From JAICWY01 sp964531205 (GTDB taxonomy: Bacteria; Vulcanimicrobiota; Vulcanimicrobiia; Vulcanimicrobiales; Vulcanimicrobiaceae), in contig CAZHGH010000103.1 of NCBI GenBank assembly GCA_964531205.1, positions 1-10,260 of the forward strand: DNA of 10,260 bases, in the 5' to 3' direction. The notes below the pieces were generated by a model. That model did no database searches. It was given only the letters and a program-made list of their open reading frames with translations, and was not told where the DNA came from. The translations under genes were made by a program, and so were the position numbers. This document shows positions 6,086 to 10,260 of the stretch, piece by piece. The stretch's first letter is position 1; each line of letters starts with the position of its first letter.

Positions 6086-6127
6086 CAATTGATCCTTTCT
6101 TGAGGACCCGGCGCCGCGCCGTGATGC
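6084..6127. promoter_or_regulatory. Divergent control region between the regulator and the serine hydrolase
   Basis: Only 42 bp separate the two start codons, so both promoters must overlap coding sequence. The visible elements are a perfect 10-bp palindrome ATCAATTGAT (6084-6093) covering the regulator start codon, the regulator's SD (AAAGGA, 6093-6098 on the minus strand), and the GC-rich GGCGCCGCGCC (6110-6120). I see no convincing -35/-10 pair in either direction. The palindrome could be an autoregulatory operator, but a 10-bp palindrome can arise by chance. Confidence 0.3.
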
Positions 6128-7609
6128 ATGATGCGGAGCATGTTCTTGCTCTCCACGGTGCTTTCCGCGAGCCTCGCGGGCGTTTGGAAGGCGCAGCACG
6201 ATTACACGCCCCGCGATACCCAGGCTCCGGCTCTTATTGAGGAAGGACAAACGTGGGTCGCCTCGCCGGCCGGCGCCGCGCTCCGCGACGTGCAGCATCT
6301 CTATCTGTACGTGAATGCGGACTCAACCGGCACGCTGCACGCGTTCATCCGCAATCCGGAAAGCAACGCGGGCGCATTCGTGGGCGCGCGAGTGGTCAGC
6401 GTCAGCGGGTCGGCGGTGCGGTTAGAGCGAGCGGGCAAGCCGGATATCGTGGGAACGTGGTCACCCGGCAGCGGCAAGCTCACGTTGCGCGATCCCGGAC
6501 TGAGCGGAACGTTCGTGTTTACGAGATACGCTGCGCCGGTGGCGCGACCGTACGTGTACCGGCGTCCGGCTAACGACGGCGATGGCTGGCAAACAGGAAC
6601 GCTGCAATCGGCGGGACTCGACGAGTTGCGTATCGCGCAGCTAATGGAGCGCATTCGGCGAACAGCCCCGGCGCTTTCAGCGCCGTACATTCAAAGCGTT
6701 TCGATCGCGCGGCACGGCAAGCTCGTGCTGGACGAGTACTTCAACGATTTCGACGCGGAACGTCCGCACGACGTGCGCTCCGCCGGAAAGAGCGTCACGA
6801 CGCTCATCGCCGGCCGCGCAATGAATGAGACCGGATTGTTTTCGCCTAGCACGCCGGTAGCGTCGATACTTTCGAATTACGGACCGATAGGCAACGGCGA
6901 TCAGCGCAAAGAGAAGATAACGGTCGGCGATCTGATGTCGATGTCCGCCGGCTATGCTTGCGACGACAACGACGATAATTCGCCGGGAAACGAAGACACG
7001 ATGCAGTCCCAGACTACGCAGCCGGACTGGTATAAATTCACGCTCGATCTGCCGATGCAATTCGATCCGGGAACGCACGCGTTTTATTGCAGCGCAGAAA
7101 TCAATTTGCTGGGAGCCGTCGTCGAGCGCGCAACGCACGAGTGGCTGCCGCAATATTTCTACGAGAAGTTCGCCGCGCCGATGCAGTTCGGTGCGTACGG
7201 CATGTGGCTGATGCCGCCGCCCGTGAACACCGCGTACATGGCCGGAGGCGACCGCTTCCGCCCGCGCGACTTCTTAAAGTTCGGACAGTTATTTCTAAAC
7301 GGCGGGCGCTGGAACGGCAGGCAGATCGTGAGTGCGGATTGGTTGCGCGCATGTGCCACGAAACACTCATACGTCGTCGACGGCGGCGGAGACTATGGCT
7401 ACGGCTGGCATTTGCTGACGTACACCGTGCATGGCCGAACGATTCATGCGATCAATGCGGGCGGAAACGGCGGGCAGCTGCTGTACGTCTTCCCCGAACT
7501 CGACATGGCGGTGATGATTACCGCCGCAAATTACGGTCAATACGGCGTGTGGAAGACGTTCGGTGAGGACCTTGTGCCCAATGAAATTCTCACGGCGGTG
7601 ATACACTAA
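6128..7609 (+). CDS. Exported serine hydrolase, class C beta-lactamase/PBP-like family
   Basis: A 493-residue protein of the serine beta-lactamase-like superfamily, which includes DD-peptidases, esterases and amidases. It begins with a signal-peptide-like stretch (MFLLSTVLSASLAGVW from residue 5, probable cleavage around 17-19). A beta-rich N-terminal region (about 20-140) of the kind that precedes this domain in secreted members follows. The catalytic domain has the SxxK motif SAGK (S218, K221), the second motif as YCS (320-322) in place of YSN, the block LMSMSAGYACDDNDD (269-283), and GGNGGQ (445-450) in the place of the HxG/KTG motif before LYVFPELDMAVMITAANY. C278 and C321 may form a disulfide, fitting export. 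Starts at 6128, 6131 and 6140 are all possible; none has a good SD. The 4-bp gap to the next gene suggests an operon. A true beta-lactamase activity is not supported in particular. Confidence 0.92.
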   Translation: MMRSMFLLSTVLSASLAGVWKAQHDYTPRDTQAPALIEEGQTWVASPAGAALRDVQHLYLYVNADSTGTLHAFIRNPESNAGAFVGARVVSVSGSAVRLERAGKPDIVGTWSPGSGKLTLRDPGLSGTFVFTRYAAPVARPYVYRRPANDGDGWQTGTLQSAGLDELRIAQLMERIRRTAPALSAPYIQSVSIARHGKLVLDEYFNDFDAERPHDVRSAGKSVTTLIAGRAMNETGLFSPSTPVASILSNYGPIGNGDQRKEKITVGDLMSMSAGYACDDNDDNSPGNEDTMQSQTTQPDWYKFTLDLPMQFDPGTHAFYCSAEINLLGAVVERATHEWLPQYFYEKFAAPMQFGAYGMWLMPPPVNTAYMAGGDRFRPRDFLKFGQLFLNGGRWNGRQIVSADWLRACATKHSYVVDGGGDYGYGWHLLTYTVHGRTIHAINAGGNGGQLLYVFPELDMAVMITAANYGQYGVWKTFGEDLVPNEILTAVIH

Positions 7610-7613
7610 GGGC

Positions 7614-8105
7614 ATGATTAACCTCGTTAGAGAACACGTGCGGTGTGAGAATGCGCACGATCTCGACGGAATTATGCGTACGTTCGGCAATGACGGGCGT
7701 TATGACGACGAACCGTGGAACGAGCATCATACCGGACTGGACGGCGTGCGTAAGTACTATGCCGAGCTGTTACGCAGCGTTCCCGATCTGTACATCGACG
7801 TTCAACGCGAATACGTCGCAGAGAATGCCGTCATATTAGAAGTAATCATCCGTGGAACGCATCTGGGAGCGTGGCGCGGACTTCCTGCGACGGGACGGCG
7901 ACTCGCAATACCGCTTTGCGGCGTCTTCACGTTCGACGATCGAAATCGGCTTTCGGGCGAGCGCATCTATTACGATCGCGCATCCGTCCTGATGCAGCTG
8001 GGCGTGTTCTCCGATCCGCAAAGCTTGCGCGGACTCCTCGCCACGCTTCTCTTCCACCCCATCACGATCGCGCGTGCGATCGCGCGCAAATTCGCACGAA
8101 GGTAA
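7614..8105 (+). CDS. SnoaL-like / NTF2-fold protein
   Basis: A 163-residue protein with the alpha+beta cone fold of SnoaL/NTF2-like polyketide-cyclase-type proteins. These bind small hydrophobic ligands, and some catalyse cyclisation or isomerisation. The signs are an N-terminal helix with ENAHDLDGIMRTFGNDGRYDD, HHTGLDGVRKYYAELLRSVPDLYIDV (38-63), GTHLGAWRGLPATGRRLAIP (81-100), and the closing strand RIYYDRASVLMQLGVF (117-132). A basic, helical tail (about 140-163, ending RAIARKFARR) lies beyond the fold. The ATG follows the hydrolase stop by 4 nt, with AAGGG almost touching it, so it is probably translated by coupling. Many SnoaL-like proteins have no assigned substrate; none is claimed here. 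Confidence 0.85.
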   Translation: MINLVREHVRCENAHDLDGIMRTFGNDGRYDDEPWNEHHTGLDGVRKYYAELLRSVPDLYIDVQREYVAENAVILEVIIRGTHLGAWRGLPATGRRLAIPLCGVFTFDDRNRLSGERIYYDRASVLMQLGVFSDPQSLRGLLATLLFHPITIARAIARKFARR

Positions 8106-8132
8106 TCTTCCTCAGCAAGTGAATTCGGGCGC

Positions 8133-9248
8133 ATGCGCGTTGTCGATATTCGCGAGCATCCCGTTTCGATATCGCGTTACAGCGATCCGACGATAAGCGG
8201 CGGCGGCCTAACGACCAGCGTTGTCGCTATTACAACCGATGTCTTAAAAAGTGGCAGGCCCGTAGTTGGGTGCGGCTTTTCATCTATCGGCCGCTTTGCG
8301 CAGAGCGGCCTTATTCGCGAGCGTTTTGCGCCGCGGCTGCTAAATGCGGGTGACGTCGATCCATTCAGCGCGTGGCGTGCCATGATGGCGGGCGAAAAGC
8401 CTGGCGGACACGGTGAACGTTCCGTCGCTGTCGGTACGCTCGACATGGCGCTCTGGGATGCTGCAGCAAAGATCGCGGATTTACCGCTGCATCGCTATCT
8501 GGCAGAAACGCTTGGTGTGAGTGCGGCAAGCAACGTTCGCGTGTATGCCGGCGGCGGCTATCGGTATCCAAACGATGACGTTGCGCGGCTGGTTCGTGAA
8601 ATGCGTTCATTTGTAGATGCCGGCTATACGCACGTAAAGATTAAAATCGGCGGCGCGCCGATAGATGAAGATCTTCAACGTATTGAAGCACTCCTGGAAT
8701 TTCTACCGGCGAATCACTTAGCTGTAGATGCGATGAACGCGTATGACGGTGCGCGGAGTGCCGATATCGCACGAGTGCTTGCCCCGTATGGGCTGTGGTG
8801 GTTTGAAGACGTCTGCGATCCGCTCGATTTTGAAACCCAGGCTGCGGTTGCAGACGTGTATCCGCATCCCATTGCGGCGGGCGAAGCCCTTTTCAGCGTG
8901 GCGGAAGCGAAGTTACTGGATCGCTACGGCGGCTTGCGCCGCGATCGCGATATTCTGCTCTTCGATCCGGCGCACTGTTACGGGCTCGTGGGATACTTGC
9001 AGATCGTTGAAGCGCTGAAGCAACGTGGCTGGCCGCCGAGCGCGTTTTGGCCGCACGGCGGCCACCTGTTCACCCTGCACGTGGCAGCGGCGCTCGGTTT
9101 GGCCGGCGCGGAAGTGAATCCCGATGCGTTTGCGCCCTTCGGCGGTTTAAGCGACGGTGTAGCGCCGGTGAATGGCTATGCGAAACCGCCCGACGCAGCA
9201 GGCATCGGTTTTGAAACGAAACGTGAGTTTATGCAGCTGTTTGACTAA
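8133..9248 (+). CDS. Enolase-superfamily dehydratase, D-tartrate dehydratase-like
   Basis: This 371-residue enzyme follows the D-tartrate dehydratase (TarD) pattern along its whole length: start MRVVDIREHPVSIS, the VVAITTDVLKSGRPVVGCGF capping strand, the signature GEKPGGHGERSVAVGTLDMALWDA (87-110), AGGGYRYP (139-146), the KxK motif VKIKIGG (K169, K171), metal ligands D199, E225 (FEDVCDPLDF) and E251 (AAGEALFS), and the catalytic His in WPHGGH (H308). TarD removes water from D-tartrate to give oxaloacetate using Mg2+, with the second Lys of KxK and this His as acid/base. The strict GEKPGGHGERS and HGGH motifs make this family likely, but other sugar-acid substrates are possible. One oddity is VDAMN at 198-202, where my recollection of TarD is VDANG, so a residue next to the metal ligand differs. 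The 27-bp gap to the upstream gene shows no clear SD. Confidence 0.92.
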   Translation: MRVVDIREHPVSISRYSDPTISGGGLTTSVVAITTDVLKSGRPVVGCGFSSIGRFAQSGLIRERFAPRLLNAGDVDPFSAWRAMMAGEKPGGHGERSVAVGTLDMALWDAAAKIADLPLHRYLAETLGVSAASNVRVYAGGGYRYPNDDVARLVREMRSFVDAGYTHVKIKIGGAPIDEDLQRIEALLEFLPANHLAVDAMNAYDGARSADIARVLAPYGLWWFEDVCDPLDFETQAAVADVYPHPIAAGEALFSVAEAKLLDRYGGLRRDRDILLFDPAHCYGLVGYLQIVEALKQRGWPPSAFWPHGGHLFTLHVAAALGLAGAEVNPDAFAPFGGLSDGVAPVNGYAKPPDAAGIGFETKREFMQLFD

Positions 9249-9553
9249 GCCGGCTCGCGTCGCATGCCGCCGGCATTGAAAACAACGCGCTGACCGGGCG
9301 CCGTTTCGTTTATCTCCGCGCAGACGTGGCGCAAATGCATCTCGTGTGCGATGCCGTTCTCGTCCATCGGCAGCGTCTCGAGCCACGAACGCTCGAATTC
9401 CACGTTGCCCTGAGGATCGCCGATGAAATGGAAACCGATCACATCGCGCGAGCCGTCCTCATAACGATCGATGCCGCGCGTGGGGAATGAATGAGCGAGA
9501 TAGCGGGCGATATTTTCGACGCGGCTCATGATGTCGGCGGTTTGATGCAGCAT
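9245..9553 (-). CDS. Uncharacterised 102-residue protein
   Basis: I do not recognise the family. The ORF is supported by a good SD (GAGGAG, 8 nt before the ATG) and by a plausible soluble composition without membrane segments. Distinct segments are SFPTRGIDRYEDGSRDVIGFHFIGD (22-46), NVEFERSWLETLPMDENG and HEMHLRHVCAEI, with several His and acidic residues spaced as in small ligand-binding or beta-sandwich proteins, but no motif is diagnostic. It converges on the dehydratase gene and the two stops overlap (CTAA at 9245-9248). It lies 87 bp downstream of argB on the same strand, with a candidate promoter of its own in that gap. Confidence 0.68.
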   Translation of the reverse strand: MLHQTADIMSRVENIARYLAHSFPTRGIDRYEDGSRDVIGFHFIGDPQGNVEFERSWLETLPMDENGIAHEMHLRHVCAEINETAPGQRVVFNAGGMRREPA

Positions 9554-9573
9554 ACGCGGTGCTCCTCATCGAC

Positions 9574-9595
9574 GAAACGTATCGTTTCAATGATA
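9574..9595 (-). promoter_or_regulatory. Candidate -10 box and operator-like inverted repeat before the 102-residue protein
   Basis: GAAACG TAT CGTTTC (9574-9588) is a perfect 6-bp inverted repeat with a 3-bp centre, 20 nt before the ATG at 9553. One base upstream on the minus strand is TATCAT (9595-9590), a fair -10 hexamer, so the palindrome would cover the transcription start. A matching -35 is weak. Symmetry, size and placement suit a dimeric repressor operator of TetR type, but an RNA hairpin in the 5' UTR is the alternative. Confidence 0.42.
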
Positions 9596-9640
9596 GCGCG
9601 TCGTTGCTGTTTTGTACGCAGGTCGCCCGGCGGTCGCCTG

Positions 9641-10260
9641 CTATGCGATCATCGTTGCATGACCGGCAAGCGCCCGCGCAATTGCGCGTGGTTGAAAGCC
9701 GCAAATGTATGCGCGTGCAGCGCCTCCGTTCACCGCATCGATTGCGGCGAGCATCTTCGGTTTCATGCCGCTCGCGCATGCATCGGACGCTGCGAATCGC
9801 TCCGCATCCGAGAGCGTAAGCATTTCGATCGCGGACGCGGGATCGGCCGGATCGCGCAGCACCCGGTCGACATTGGTGAGTGCAATATACGCGTCGGCTT
9901 TGATTGCCGCTGCGATGGCGCCGGCGACTGTGTCGGCATTCACATTGTAGGCATGTTCGGACGCTTCATCGATTGCGACTGGCGAGACGATCGGCAAATA
10001 TCCCGCACGCAGCAGCGCTTGTAGCGGCGCCGGATTCACTTCGACGATTTCACCGACGAAGCCGAGACTCTGTCCCGACGGGGAGAATTTTCGGCGGGCT
10101 TTTATCAACGCGCCGTCCTGTCCGCTGATGCCGATCGCGGCAATTCCATGCTGCAGACACGCACGAACGAGGCGCTTATTCGCGGTCGCGCACAGCACCG
10201 CTTCAGCGACTTCGAGCACCGCTTCGTTCGTAATGCGAAGGCCGTCGACGCGCTCGGTCG
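9641..10260 (-). CDS. argB: N-acetylglutamate kinase (5' end outside window)
   Basis: The frame enters from the right edge and ends with TAG at 9641; about the first third is missing. It is an amino-acid kinase: ArgB phosphorylates N-acetyl-L-glutamate at the gamma-carboxylate, the second step of arginine synthesis. The visible part starts TERVDGLRITNEAVLEVAEAV, matching the family's DGLRVT segment, followed by NKRLVRACLQHGIAAIGISGQDGALIKARRK, VGEIVEVNPAPLQALLRAGYLPIVSPVAID, the hallmark YNVNADTVAGAIAAAIKAD, the nucleotide-site region ALTNVDRVLRDPADP, and GMKPKMLAAIDAV. The C-terminus AGHATMIA is shorter than the common FTDEGIGTMI ending. The related LysW-aminoadipate kinase (LysZ) is a possible alternative that the missing N-terminus and neighbours would settle. 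Confidence 0.9.
   Translation of the reverse strand, partial: TERVDGLRITNEAVLEVAEAVLCATANKRLVRACLQHGIAAIGISGQDGALIKARRKFSPSGQSLGFVGEIVEVNPAPLQALLRAGYLPIVSPVAIDEASEHAYNVNADTVAGAIAAAIKADAYIALTNVDRVLRDPADPASAIEMLTLSDAERFAASDACASGMKPKMLAAIDAVNGGAARAYICGFQPRAIARALAGHATMIA

Noticed and set aside
6086..6298. 71-residue N-terminal extension of the winged-helix regulator
   Set aside because: It overlaps the divergent hydrolase gene and is charged low-complexity sequence; the ATG at 6085 has a good SD and starts exactly at the domain.
8060..8095. Short direct repeat GATCGCGCG at the end of the SnoaL-like gene
   Set aside because: It encodes the repeated Ile-Ala-Arg of the basic tail and is explained by codon choice in a GC-rich gene.
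9245..9248. 4-bp convergent stop-codon overlap as a regulatory site
   Set aside because: It is compact gene packing (CTAA holding TAA on one strand and TAG on the other); no hairpin or T-run was seen around it.

Overview
The window comes from a bacterial chromosome of moderately high GC content. Gene boundaries are tight: 4-bp overlaps, 1 to 30 bp gaps, and one divergent pair only 42 bp apart. The sequence does not fix the taxon. A membrane-anchored winged-helix/TPR regulator, an ACT-less homoserine dehydrogenase and a short palindromic repeat resembling those scattered through many environmental genomes would suit an uncultivated soil-type phylum such as Eremiobacterota, but this is a guess.

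Region A (1-4730, minus strand) is a methionine operon. Read in the direction of transcription it holds: a promoter; a tiny Met/Cys-rich leader ORF; an intrinsic terminator; hom (homoserine dehydrogenase); metY (O-acylhomoserine sulfhydrylase); metX (homoserine O-acyltransferase); an unknown 98-residue protein; and an APH-fold phosphotransferase that runs off the left edge. Together hom, metX and metY take aspartate semialdehyde to homocysteine by direct sulfhydrylation. The genes are joined by overlaps of 38, 4 and 4 bp and then a 1-bp gap, so they are probably one translationally coupled transcript.

The main discovery candidate is the 205-bp leader before hom. A good sigma70-type promoter (TTGACG, 17-bp spacer, extended TG-T-TATCTT) sits so close to an ATG that the message should be leaderless. 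That ATG opens a 24-codon ORF whose middle is MFCMCCSM. It is followed by a 12-bp-stem terminator with a U-rich tail, and the last codons of the ORF can pair with the 5' arm of that terminator. This is the layout of a ribosome-mediated attenuator sensing charged Met- and/or Cys-tRNA.

Region B (4727-6085, minus) is a transmembrane winged-helix/TPR transcription regulator, divergent from Region C. Region C (6128-9248, plus) holds an exported serine beta-lactamase-like hydrolase, a SnoaL/NTF2-fold protein and an enolase-superfamily dehydratase closely resembling D-tartrate dehydratase. Region D (9245-10260, minus) holds a small unknown protein with its own SD and a palindrome over its likely start of transcription, plus the C-terminal two thirds of N-acetylglutamate kinase (argB), which enters from the right edge.

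No rRNA, tRNA, CRISPR array or transposase was seen. The longest gene-free stretch is 4522-4726, which is the attenuator leader.
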